Shown here piece after piece: positions 26,966 through 35,290 of a stretch of 64,000 bases of DNA; position 1 is the first letter of the stretch, and every line of letters starts with the position of its first letter. Below the pieces are notes generated by a model. It worked only from the letters and a program-made list of their open reading frames with translations, had not been told where the DNA came from and ran no database searches. Made by a program: the position numbers and the translations under genes. The DNA is from Fibrella forsythiae. Its GTDB lineage: Bacteria > Bacteroidota > Bacteroidia > Cytophagales > Spirosomataceae. The DNA is taken from NCBI RefSeq assembly GCF_017353175.1, contig NZ_JAFMYW010000001.1:806001-870000 (forward strand), written 5' to 3'.

Positions 26966-27538
26966 ATGCGCGATGCCCTCAATCAGCTCGATACAACCTT
27001 CTTCCTCGTTCTAAACGGTCTCCACACCCCCTGGCTCGACCCCGTCATGGTGTTGGTTACCGAACGAAATACCTGGATTCCGTTCTACTTGTTGCTGGTG
27101 ATCTGGCTAGGCCGGCGTTTTGGCTGGCGGGCCGTGGGGCTGGTCGTAACGCTGGCCCTGGCCGTGGCCATCGGCGATCAGGTTTGTTCGTCAGTGCTCA
27201 AGCCGCTTACCCTTCGGCTCCGCCCCTGCCATGAGGTAGCCCTGCAACCACTGATTCACCCCGTCATACCCTGTGGCGGCCTGTTTGGCTTCGCTTCGTC
27301 ACATGCGGCCAACACCTTTGCACTGGCCATGTGCCTGTGGCTACTGTTCGGGCAGCAGTTAACTCACCTGCGCTGGCTGTTTCTGTGGGCCGCCGTGGTC
27401 TCCTATAGCCGTATCTACGTGGGTGCCCATTATCCGCTCGACGTGCTGGCCGGAGCCGGTATAGGTACGTTGGCGGCTACCGGTGCTGTATCTTTGTACC
27501 ACACGCTGGCGGGTGCTGCACAATTGCCCCGCCGCTAA
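26966..27538 (+). CDS. PAP2-family membrane phosphatase
   Basis: The frame opens with TTG at 26930, but the ATG at 26966 gives a 191-residue protein with a normal PAP2 start. It has five or six membrane helices and the three-part PAP2 signature: KPLTLRLRP, FASSHAANT (replacing PSGH) and SRIYVGAHYPLDVLAG. PAP2 enzymes hydrolyse lipid phosphates such as undecaprenyl pyrophosphate, phosphatidate or phosphatidylglycerophosphate. Being next to a peptidoglycan polymerase makes recycling of undecaprenyl pyrophosphate attractive, as inference only. It seems to have its own promoter. Confidence 0.88.
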   Translation: MRDALNQLDTTFFLVLNGLHTPWLDPVMVLVTERNTWIPFYLLLVIWLGRRFGWRAVGLVVTLALAVAIGDQVCSSVLKPLTLRLRPCHEVALQPLIHPVIPCGGLFGFASSHAANTFALAMCLWLLFGQQLTHLRWLFLWAAVVSYSRIYVGAHYPLDVLAGAGIGTLAATGAVSLYHTLAGAAQLPRR

Positions 27539-27550
27539 CCTCATCGACTA

Positions 27551-28294
27551 ATGTCGTTCGTCTCACTTTCCATTCGCTTCCAATCAGCCGGGATGATTCC
27601 GGCACCCTATACCCATTTCTACGAACTAACAGCCCGACCCGCCGGGATGAGTGGGCTGTATATCGACTTCTCCATTACCTATACTGATCGGGAAGAACTT
27701 GACGAAGAAGACATTACCGGTGAAGGCTTTACCCTGAACGACGATTTCGCGTGGTCGGGAAAACTCGGAGCAGCCTGGTTACCCGTTGTGCATTCTATTG
27801 TGTCGACCACCAAACTGGGGCCGTTTGATGAAACGAAGCTGGGTGAGAAAGACGATTTCCTGGAAGTGACCATCGATACCGGCTACGATGATCCGATGGT
27901 TGGTACGCCAACGCAGGCTGAACCGTTTCTGTATGCTATTCAGGAACTTATCCAGGCGATTTACGAAGCCGGAGGGAAAGAAAAACCGTTTGAGCTGAGT
28001 TATCTCAGTTTCCAGCGAAGCGGCGATTCGGAAGTGCATCTACAGGCTCAGTTCGCCACCCGGACCGTTAAGCTGATCACCATCCAGAAGGGGCAGGAAA
28101 CACACAGTGCCCTTCCCTGGGAGCAGCTTCGGACACTCATGGGTGTCGTATTTGCCCATGACTACATCCCCGGCGAAGGCACTGCCAAGCCCCCGAAGCG
28201 CGATGGCCACTACCTGGACGTAGGGGGCGATGAGTGGTACGATATCGGCCCACTCGACGACGTACATGAAGCCCTGTCGGCGTTGCTGGTGTAA
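27551..28294 (+). CDS. Conserved-looking cytoplasmic protein of unknown function
   Basis: The 247-residue protein has no signal peptide, no membrane helix and no motif I recognise. It is acidic in the N-terminal half (REELDEEDITGEGF) and has alternating beta-type and helical stretches, including a helix AIQELIQAIYEAGGKEKPFELSYLSF. It starts 12 bases after the PAP2 stop and probably shares its transcript, which makes it the last gene of the cluster. No function is proposed. Confidence 0.7.
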   Translation: MSFVSLSIRFQSAGMIPAPYTHFYELTARPAGMSGLYIDFSITYTDREELDEEDITGEGFTLNDDFAWSGKLGAAWLPVVHSIVSTTKLGPFDETKLGEKDDFLEVTIDTGYDDPMVGTPTQAEPFLYAIQELIQAIYEAGGKEKPFELSYLSFQRSGDSEVHLQAQFATRTVKLITIQKGQETHSALPWEQLRTLMGVVFAHDYIPGEGTAKPPKRDGHYLDVGGDEWYDIGPLDDVHEALSALLV

Positions 28295-28299
28295 GTCAC

Positions 28300-28911
28300 T
28301 CAATTACGTACCCAGCAACCGGAACGTACCTGACCACCCCGAAATACTTGTTTCCTTGTTTCAACAAGACCGGCTGTCAGCAGCGCATCGGGCCAGTTGG
28401 TCCATTTCTGCACGGGTATGCCAGCGGTGAACGTGAAGAAGCGGAGCATGAGCCACATGTACGCCCGTTGCCAGCAGGCGTTGGGGCGGGCAAAGTCTGT
28501 GACAATCAGCTGTCCGTTGGGTTTGAGGTGACTAAGTAGCTTGGGCAACATCTGTACTTGCAGCGTCTCAGCAGGGTAAATATCCAGCACAAACGGAAGC
28601 AGGATGCAATCGAACTGCTCTTGTTCAGCAATACCCGCTTCTGTTCCGATAAGGAAGGTGACTGGTGCGCCGGGCTGGGTACGTTGCCTGGCTTTGGCCA
28701 TCATCGCAGCCGACGCTTCTACGTATAGAATATGGCCTGGCTGTTGGGCCAGCAGGGAGGGCAGTGTGATGCCGGTTCCGCCGCCTAACAGCAATACCCG
28801 GCCACCCAAACGTACCTGCTCAATTCCCCATTGCTGCGCCCGAATCAATGCCCGGCCGAACATCAGTTGAGCCAGCAGATCATAGAAAGGGGCAACAGAA
28901 TCGAAAGTCAT
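28300..28911 (-). CDS. Class I SAM-dependent methyltransferase
   Basis: The open frame starts at 29013, but the ATG at 28911 (MTFDSVAPFYDLLAQ) matches the usual start of UbiE-like methyltransferases, giving 203 residues. The SAM-binding motif I is VLLLGGGTG, followed by LYVEASAAMMAKAR as motif post-I. The N-terminal FDSVAPFYDLLA is typical of the Methyltransf_25/UbiE type, and HLKPNGQLIVTDFARP fits the region near motif III. The substrate is unknown. It converges with the 27551 gene, with only five bases between the stops. Confidence 0.82.
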   Translation of the reverse strand: MTFDSVAPFYDLLAQLMFGRALIRAQQWGIEQVRLGGRVLLLGGGTGITLPSLLAQQPGHILYVEASAAMMAKARQRTQPGAPVTFLIGTEAGIAEQEQFDCILLPFVLDIYPAETLQVQMLPKLLSHLKPNGQLIVTDFARPNACWQRAYMWLMLRFFTFTAGIPVQKWTNWPDALLTAGLVETRKQVFRGGQVRSGCWVRN

Positions 28912-29113
28912 CGGGCGCAAAAACGTATCCAGAAAGAGAGAATCGGATAAAGAATCTATGGTATTATACCCGAAAACGAAGGGTTGACATGGGAACAAAT
29001 TGTACTTTTTCAATAAAACGAATCTTTTTAAAAGTCAATTTCGTTCTATAAGTGGTAACGGGTATCCAACAGATTCAGGATAGATACCTCATTGTCAACG
29101 AACTAACAATTTC

Positions 29114-29287
29114 ATGCAATCCATTCGCACAACAATTAATCAAAAACATCACGCTACTCAGCCGGTCTCATTCTGGACAACCATCAGACTGATTGTTGCC
29201 CCTTTTATTAACGCAAACGCCGACACCTTTGAAGCCCTGAGCCGGGTCGGGCAACCGTTTGGAGGCAACGTGACGAGGCGCGTCTAG
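29114..29287 (+). CDS. Possible 57-residue small protein
   Basis: An ATG at 29114 opens 57 codons ending TAG at 29285-29287. The product starts MQSIRTTINQKHH, has a mildly hydrophobic middle (WTTIRLIVAPFI) and a basic end (NVTRRV). It lies in the 380-base divergent gap and is convergent with the phosphodiesterase gene. No family is recognised; it may be chance. Confidence 0.3.
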   Translation: MQSIRTTINQKHHATQPVSFWTTIRLIVAPFINANADTFEALSRVGQPFGGNVTRRV

Positions 29288-29294
29288 CCCCTCC

Positions 29295-29783
29295 TCAACG
29301 TTTGCCCAGTTCAATCACCTGCATATCGCTGATCCGCTTGTCAGCGAGTGTGAAGCGAAGGCAGGTACGTTGCAAATGAAACCCAGTCTTCCCGGCTGCG
29401 CCGGGGTTGAGGTACAGCATATTGGTTAGCTTTGGATCACGCACCACCTTCAGAATGTGTGAATGCCCGCAAATGAACAGGTCGGGTGTGTTGGTCTGAA
29501 GCAATGGCCGCACAGTTGGGTTGTAGCGCGGAGGAGCTCCCCCAATGTGCGTAATCCAGACAGAGAACCCCTCCAGTTCAAATCGTAGATTGGCCGGATA
29601 ATCACGCTCTGAATCAATATTGCCGCTAACGATACGCAACGGCCGAAAGGCGGCGAGTTGTTGGGCCACCTCAGGAGCGCCAACATCGCCTGCATGCCAG
29701 ATTTCCGTACAATCGGCAAAATGTGTAAACACAGCCGGGTCCAGGTAGCTGTGTGTATCGGAGATGAGCCCGATCCGGGTCAT
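29295..29783 (-). CDS. YfcE/MJ0936-type metallophosphoesterase
   Basis: The ATG at 29783 (MTRIGLISDTH) is chosen over an open extension to 29828 because the family starts at this strand; the product has 162 residues. Dinuclear metal motifs are complete: DTH (9-11), HAGDVG, GNIDSE, and GHSH in FICGHSH. Small proteins of this family hydrolyse phosphodiesters in vitro; physiological substrates are mostly unknown. The gene follows the acyl-CoA ligase gene on the same strand, with a gap of about 90 bases. Confidence 0.9.
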   Translation of the reverse strand: MTRIGLISDTHSYLDPAVFTHFADCTEIWHAGDVGAPEVAQQLAAFRPLRIVSGNIDSERDYPANLRFELEGFSVWITHIGGAPPRYNPTVRPLLQTNTPDLFICGHSHILKVVRDPKLTNMLYLNPGAAGKTGFHLQRTCLRFTLADKRISDMQVIELGKR

Positions 29784-29875
29784 AAGGATTGATGCATTAC
29801 AATGTGCGATGAATTGCCGACGTGCCACTGCCCGTCAACGTACGGGCGCGGTCTCCATAACGTATAATTTGAGCA

Positions 29876-31525
29876 TTATTTCATGATTTCTTCTTTCATC
29901 TCTGCACGCATCCGTTTCTTGTCCAGTTTACCAACGCTGGTCTTCGGAATCTCAGACACGAATATGACTCGGTCAGGTACGTACCATTTGTTCAATTCAC
30001 CCCGGTCTACCCGTGCCTGAAGGGCCGCTTTCACCATATCAGGCTGCAGGGTTTCCTTATAATCGGGTTTAGGCACAATGATGGCGTGTGGGCGTTCGCC
30101 CCATTTTTCGTCGGGAAGGCCAATGACGGCCACTTCAGCAACACCCTCTACCTGCGAAAGCAAATCTTCGATTTCCAGCGACGATACCCATTCGCCTCCC
30201 GTTTTAATAACGTCTTTGGTGCGGTCGGCAATGTGCACCCAGTTATCGGGTGTGATACTGGCCACGTCACCGGTATGCAACCAGCCATCGCGCCAGAGTT
30301 CACTGCCCCGCTCAGGTTCCTGCCAGTAGCCCTGCGTCAGCCAGGGGCCGCGCGCAACAACCTCGCCAACAGCTTCGCCATCGTGGGGCATAAAATTACC
30401 CAGTTCATCCATCAACCGCATTTCCACAAACGGAGCAATGCGCCCGGCCTGGGTAAGCAACGGCACCTGCTCGTCGATCGGAAGCGTCCGCTCCTGATCG
30501 TTCAAATACGATACGGCCATGATCGGGGCTGTTTCTGACATACCATAGCCCTGATATACCCGAATGCCCATTTTCATTGCCGCTGTAGCCAGACCTTTTG
30601 TTAGCGCAGACCCGCCGATGATCACTTTCCAGCGACTTAACTGCTCGCGGAATTGCACCGCTGCCGGACTGCTCACCAGCATATTCAGGATCGTAGGAAC
30701 ACAATGCGAAAACGTGACGCCTTCAGTCAGAATCAGTTTCAGCAGCATCTCCGGTTCATATTTCCCCGGATATACCTGCCGCGCCGACAGCATGGTGGCC
30801 AGATACGGAAATCCCCAGGCGTGGACGTGGAACATGGGCGTGATTGGCATGTAAACGTCTGTGGTTGACTGAAAAGAAACCGCCTGATAGCCACACACAT
30901 ACGTACACAGGCCCATAGTATGCATAAACAACTGGCGGTGCGAAAAATATACGCCCTTCGGATGTCCCGTTGTTCCGGTAGTATAAAACGTAGTAGCCAG
31001 CGCGTTTTCGTCGAAATCAGGGAAATCGAACGTACCTGACGCCTTTTCTAGCAGGGTTTCGTATTCACCCGCCGTATTGTCAGGAGCCGTAAACGTAGCC
31101 GTGTTTATCTGCTTTGTGGCCGCATCATACACCGAATCGCTCAGCACAATCACCGTTTCCACAGTCGTCAGCTGCGAACGGATTCCGTCGAGCAAAGGCA
31201 GAAAATCCTCATGGACCAGAATGACCTTGTCGGCGGCGTGATTTATTGTGTACAGGATTTGAAACGGAGAAAGCCGAACGTTGATCGTGTGGAGCACCGC
31301 CCCCAGGCAAGGCACAGCAAAAAAAGCTTCCAGATACCGGTGGCTATCCCAGTCCATGACCGCAACGGTGTCTCCCGCCTGAACACCCAAATCGGTTAAT
31401 GCATTGGCCAGGCGTTGCACCCGCTCGTTAAAAGTCGTGTAGGTCATCCTGAACAGGTTCCGATACACGATCTCCCGGTTTGGCTCATATCGATTCGACT
31501 GGCGAAGCAGATTTTTTATCAACAT
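29876..31525 (-). CDS. Long-chain fatty-acid-CoA ligase (AMP-binding enzyme)
   Basis: An open extension reaches 31573, but the ATG at 31525 (MLIKNLLRQSNRYEPNREIVYRN) is the usual start and gives 549 residues. The phosphate-binding motif is YTTGTTGHPKGVYFSHR, the adenylate motifs YQGYGMSETAPI and WLHTGDVA follow, and the catalytic lysine lies near the end (IPKTSVGKLDKKRM). The enzyme activates a medium- or long-chain fatty acid to acyl-CoA in two steps. No beta-oxidation genes flank it. The N-terminal INVRLSP segment is common to the DMSP-lyase-like and FadD3-like branch. Confidence 0.92.
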   Translation of the reverse strand: MLIKNLLRQSNRYEPNREIVYRNLFRMTYTTFNERVQRLANALTDLGVQAGDTVAVMDWDSHRYLEAFFAVPCLGAVLHTINVRLSPFQILYTINHAADKVILVHEDFLPLLDGIRSQLTTVETVIVLSDSVYDAATKQINTATFTAPDNTAGEYETLLEKASGTFDFPDFDENALATTFYTTGTTGHPKGVYFSHRQLFMHTMGLCTYVCGYQAVSFQSTTDVYMPITPMFHVHAWGFPYLATMLSARQVYPGKYEPEMLLKLILTEGVTFSHCVPTILNMLVSSPAAVQFREQLSRWKVIIGGSALTKGLATAAMKMGIRVYQGYGMSETAPIMAVSYLNDQERTLPIDEQVPLLTQAGRIAPFVEMRLMDELGNFMPHDGEAVGEVVARGPWLTQGYWQEPERGSELWRDGWLHTGDVASITPDNWVHIADRTKDVIKTGGEWVSSLEIEDLLSQVEGVAEVAVIGLPDEKWGERPHAIIVPKPDYKETLQPDMVKAALQARVDRGELNKWYVPDRVIFVSEIPKTSVGKLDKKRMRAEMKEEIMK

Positions 31526-32357
31526 GGGCGGTTCATGAGCCGCCGCAACCCGGGGAATTAGACGAACAGACATACGTAACTACTGGTTATGGCTATGTTA
31601 GAGATAAGGGGGTCAATTGCCCAATCTGGCCGGGCTAAATTAACTCATTTTTCGTCAAGCTACTGTCTATAATGACAATAGCGGCAATTCATTGCACCAG
31701 TTCATAGTTGATCACCAACGGCCGTAAAACAATACTTTCGAGAGACCCTCTGACGATGAGTATTTATTGTTTATATTTACTTTAAAGTAACATTATATTT
31801 CCTCAGTATAAATACCGTTAAATAAAACAGTCATTGTTATTATAGTCATTTGTTCATATTTGTAGCGTATATGCTCATACACCAGCGTGCTGAAAGTTCG
31901 ATACAGGTGTCGATTTGCTTTACTGAAACCCTATTTTCGGTTAATCAGTGTGATCACCGCTTCGTACCAACTTACTGGCCACTTAACGTGAACCAGTTGA
32001 CTATCCCAGCTGATCAACGATTTTCTGTACTCACAGAATTGCCGGCAGAATTGCATTTTTTCAACTGTGAAGATTTCATTCTGTCAATGCATAATATTGG
32101 CAGTTAATTTGCACTAACCCAAAATAATACAAGACAAACATTAGTACTAAAAGCAGATATATCAACCCATTCACTTTAGACTGATATTATCGCCGTTCTG
32201 TTCGTAAATAAAACGATTTTTTTTTCACAGGGTTACTTACATACGAACCAATTATTTACTTTTATGCTTGCGTAGAACACATCAATTTTGTTCTGGCAAC
32301 GTATATAAACCAGTCATTTATTTTTCTTCGTACCCACCACCGTCTATTAACATCATT
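31526..32357. other. Long AT-rich gene-poor stretch
   Basis: These 830 bases are visibly richer in A and T than the flanks and hold no convincing gene. A frame from TTG at 31850, or ATG at 31871, to 32107 encodes about 78 residues with no recognisable features. The region must contain the promoters of the acyl-CoA ligase and of the sigma factor gene. No copy of the GGTACGTT motif occurs in it. Transferred origin or relaxed selection are both possible. Confidence 0.5.
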
Positions 32358-33077
32358 ATGTTACACGTATACCGTACAGTAGAGGCAATACTGTCTCCAC
32401 CTTCTGACGAACAATTATGGAGTAAATTTCGACAAGGCGACCAGGATGCTCTCTCTGAAATTTACGAACGTCATAGTAAAAAACTATACGCATATGGACG
32501 TAAATTTACTTCCGATAGTGACGTTGTAAAAGATTGTCTCCACGACTTGTTCAGCGATTTCCTAGAGAAGCCAGCATCAGTTTCTGAGACAGGCAGTGTG
32601 AAAATGTATTTAATGAAAGCATTACGCCACCGCTTGCTCTCCTACCATAAGAAATACACATACGCATCGCTAGATATGCTCTACGAACTTAGTCTGGCAC
32701 CTTCCATAGAAGATCAAATCATTGAAAATGAATTAATTGAGTGGCAAATTATCAGTACTCGCCACGCCATAGCCAGGCTAACGAAAAGGCAACAGGAGAT
32801 CATATTTTTGAAGTATTACTATAGTTTTGATAATCGGGCAATTGCGGAGATCATGGTGTTAAACTATCAGGCTGTCTGTAATTTATTATACCGAACCTTA
32901 AAAACTATCCGCATCCTGCTTTCTGAACGCCTCATTCAAGCAGTTGCGCTCTTCTTCACCCTATCCGGACAGCAATTCAGTATAATTTTCACAACAGGTA
33001 GTTCGCTAAACTATCTGTGTCAACCAATTATTAAGTACTGCCTGGGATGTATGATCTACCAACAAAGCTGTCTGTAA
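32358..33077 (+). CDS. ECF-type RNA polymerase sigma factor with C-terminal extension
   Basis: An open extension begins at 32268, but the ATG at 32358 (MLHVYRTVEA) is preferred and gives 239 residues. Sigma region 2 lies at about 33-90 (IYERHSKKLYAYGRKFTSDSD) and region 4 at about 137-188 (LTKRQQEIIFLKYYYSFDNRAIAEIM). About 50 residues follow region 4 and are unusually hydrophobic (VALFFTLSGQQFSIIF) with several cysteines. No FecR-like anti-sigma gene or SusC gene is adjacent, in contrast to most Bacteroidota ECF factors. Codon use is AT-rich like its surroundings. Confidence 0.85.
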   Translation: MLHVYRTVEAILSPPSDEQLWSKFRQGDQDALSEIYERHSKKLYAYGRKFTSDSDVVKDCLHDLFSDFLEKPASVSETGSVKMYLMKALRHRLLSYHKKYTYASLDMLYELSLAPSIEDQIIENELIEWQIISTRHAIARLTKRQQEIIFLKYYYSFDNRAIAEIMVLNYQAVCNLLYRTLKTIRILLSERLIQAVALFFTLSGQQFSIIFTTGSSLNYLCQPIIKYCLGCMIYQQSCL

Positions 33078-33601
33078 ATAGATCATTCATAGCTTATGTA
33101 TGAAATAAGCCACATACGCACAATTAAGTATGTAATCCACTAAAAATATTTATTCGGCGTATTGGTTATATCGCTAACTAATTTTTGTAATACCATTGAC
33201 AGAACGTTCGAATAGCACCAGTCATTTTTAATAATAAAGACAGACTGGATAGTAAGAACAGACTGTAACAGCAAACAAACCATAGTATATTCTTTCAGCT
33301 TCGTTCGTACTTACCTACCCCAAATTTTCCGATTAGCTTATAGAGCATGTTGAGTTGTTGTTTATAGATGGTTGCACGTCTTGTTTTAATTGTCGTAGCT
33401 GATACGTTAATAAGCTGCAATCATGATCCGTTTATTGCGCTAACTCCAGCTAACCCTAACGGCCTTTGCCAGGTAGGCGTTCCTACCAACGTATACGTAG
33501 TACCGTTAGTATTCTTAAAACATCCGGTCTTTTTCATATCTGGCCCGGCAATTGCATTATACCCATTCGTGTTACTTAGTTTTTATACTTATCTACAACT
33601 C
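33078..33601. other. AT-rich gap before the astacin gene
   Basis: No independent gene is convincing in these 520 bases. The astacin reading frame stays open back to an ATG at 33368, encoding 78 hydrophobic residues before the lipoprotein start; that extension lacks domain character and is not accepted. No exact promoter box was seen. Confidence 0.4.
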
Positions 33602-34450
33602 ATGAAATACTTAAAATTATCCCTTCCAGCAACGGCGCTGGTAATTTTGAGTCTGTTTGGTTGTTCAGCCGACAAACAATCCAGCCAGTTGGCTCCCCGT
33701 CTGAAAGACAGTCCGCTGCTTGAAATAGCTTACCCCCTTCAGACTGGCAAAGTTCGTTCAGGTACGTATCGGGGGCAGCCGATTGTTTATCAATCCATCA
33801 ATGGAGAATCCGTTTATCAGGGCGACATACTATTGGCCAGCGGCGATTTATCCGATGCAGATCATGCTTCAGAGGGCGCGGGCAGAACGCTGAAAAGCCT
33901 ACGCTGGACAGGAAAGACCGTTTACTACACCATTGACCCGGCCCTGCCTTACCAGGATCGTGTTATGGCAGCCATTGCTCATTGGCAAGCCAACACGGCT
34001 ATTCGCTTTGTGGTACGAACAACGCAGTACAGCTACGTTACTTTCAAGCCTGGCAGTGGTTGCTCGTCGTATGTGGGGCGGCTGGGTGGACAGCAGTTTA
34101 TTACTCTGGCCGACTGGTGCACGACAGGGAACACAATTCACGAAATCGGCCACACGGTTGGCCTGTATCACGAGCACAGCCGGGCCGATCGCGACAATTC
34201 TATCACGATTTTGACGCAAAACATTCTGCCCGGCTACGAGTCAGATTTCCAGACCTATTTACAGCAGAATAAAGATGGCTTTGATCAGCCTGGCGGGTTC
34301 GATTTCAATTCGGTGATGATGTACCACTCCTGGAGCTTCTCGGCAAACGGCTTGCCAACCATCACCAAAAAAGACGGATCTACCTTCACGAGTCAGCGCG
34401 ATTCGCTCTCGGCACTTGATCGGGCAACCGTGCGGACGATGTATCCCTAG
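33602..34450 (+). CDS. Astacin-type (M12A) zinc metalloprotease lipoprotein
   Basis: The ATG at 33602 starts a lipoprotein signal (LSLFGC, Cys21), giving 282 residues. The zinc site is the full astacin signature: His180, Glu181, His184, His190, then E-x-x-R-x-D-R-D (HEHSRADRD). The Met-turn SVMMYHSWSF lies about 45 residues later. A pro-region of about 90 residues precedes the catalytic domain. It should be a cell-surface or periplasmic endopeptidase tethered by lipid. A GGTACGTA copy lies in the pro-region. A longer open frame starts at 33368 but adds nothing recognisable. Confidence 0.9.
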   Translation: MKYLKLSLPATALVILSLFGCSADKQSSQLAPRLKDSPLLEIAYPLQTGKVRSGTYRGQPIVYQSINGESVYQGDILLASGDLSDADHASEGAGRTLKSLRWTGKTVYYTIDPALPYQDRVMAAIAHWQANTAIRFVVRTTQYSYVTFKPGSGCSSYVGRLGGQQFITLADWCTTGNTIHEIGHTVGLYHEHSRADRDNSITILTQNILPGYESDFQTYLQQNKDGFDQPGGFDFNSVMMYHSWSFSANGLPTITKKDGSTFTSQRDSLSALDRATVRTMYP

Positions 34451-34527
34451 GGCGGTCAGTTTGGAGAAGTACCTTCTGGTGTTTGAAACGACACTAGTGC
34501 TACTGAAACCATACTTACAAAACAAGA

Positions 34528-34552
34528 AAACCCGTTGACTATCAACGGGTTT
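34528..34552 (-). terminator. Terminator of the tmRNA gene
   Basis: An 11-bp perfect stem (34528-34538 with 34542-34552) is followed on the minus strand by TTTTCTTGTT. It lies 12 bases beyond the tmRNA 3' end. Confidence 0.85.
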
Positions 34553-34564
34553 ATCTTTTCCTAG

Positions 34565-34935
34565 TGGAGACGCAGGGATTTGAACCCTGGTCCAGTCAAG
34601 GAAAGCGTCGCGCTTTCTACATGCTTAGTTGTGATTGGAATTGTCGGGCGGGCAACTGGCTCACAACTGGCCTATTGACAACCGTACATTGTTTTGTCTC
34701 GCTCCTTGTCACAATGATTATCGAAGCCAGCGCTGCGAGTCGACGCCTCCTGATCCAACCGGCAGCACGTAGGTCGGGGAGACGATGGCATTTGCTAAAT
34801 CCTCCGGATTAAGCAGCCATGGCGTAGTTATATTCGCCAGTTATTGTTTTGACGATTTGTTCGGGTCGGGAAATACCGTCAACTCCCGGCATGCTTACAC
34901 GCACTTTCGGCAAGCTGTCAATTCCAGTCGCCCCC
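34565..34935 (-). ncRNA. ssrA: tmRNA (ssrA)
   Basis: Read on the minus strand, the 5' end GGGGGCGACTGGAATTGACA matches the conserved tmRNA start, and the 3' end has a T-arm (CAGGG-TTCAAAT-CCCTG) and acceptor strand CGTCTCC. The ends pair over seven bases with two G-U pairs. The internal tag frame occupies 34810-34854 and ends GEYNYAMAA before a TAA stop. The preceding TCGTC resembles the UAGUC upstream of the E. coli resume codon, which would put the first tag codon at AAA; GTC is the alternative. The terminal CCA is not encoded (CTA follows the discriminator). tmRNA rescues ribosomes stalled on broken mRNAs and tags the product for proteolysis. Confidence 0.92.
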
Positions 34936-35290
34936 AGGTAATGTATCTGTATAACCAGCCCTATATGCTGAAAGTTTCAGCCGTTGGTGCTGTCAGATCA
35001 AGATCGGTGTATCAACTGTTTATCTACCGGTTGCCACGTTAGCCCCAACTGGCCGCCCGGCTCTGCCCGACAGACGCAGAAAGCTGAACGGGTTCGGGAA
35101 ATGTTTCGCCAATCGGCCTCTGATTATCAACGTACTAAATAAACAATGTAGCTATCTGCAACCCGTTATTCGTTTCCATCTTAGTGCTGAAACAGTTTCG
35201 TTTAAAATGAGTTAACTTGGCAGTAGATAATTCAAAGGGACTATACCCGTACAACGCTTGCTATTGGAACCAGCGGGTTCTGCCAGGGCC
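34936..35290. other. Intergenic region between tmRNA and unknown gene
   Basis: This 355-base divergent gap should hold the tmRNA promoter (leftward) and the promoter of the 35291 gene. I see no gene, no strong hairpin and no exact TAnnTTTG box. Confidence 0.4.

Noticed and set aside
31850-32107. Open frame of about 85 codons in the AT-rich region
   Set aside because: It starts with TTG or a late ATG, has no recognisable domain or signal, and lies in AT-rich DNA where short frames arise easily.
33368-33601. In-frame extension before the astacin lipoprotein start, with a lipobox-like LISC
   Set aside because: The downstream ATG at 33602 gives a textbook lipoprotein signal; the extension is AT-rich and without domain character.
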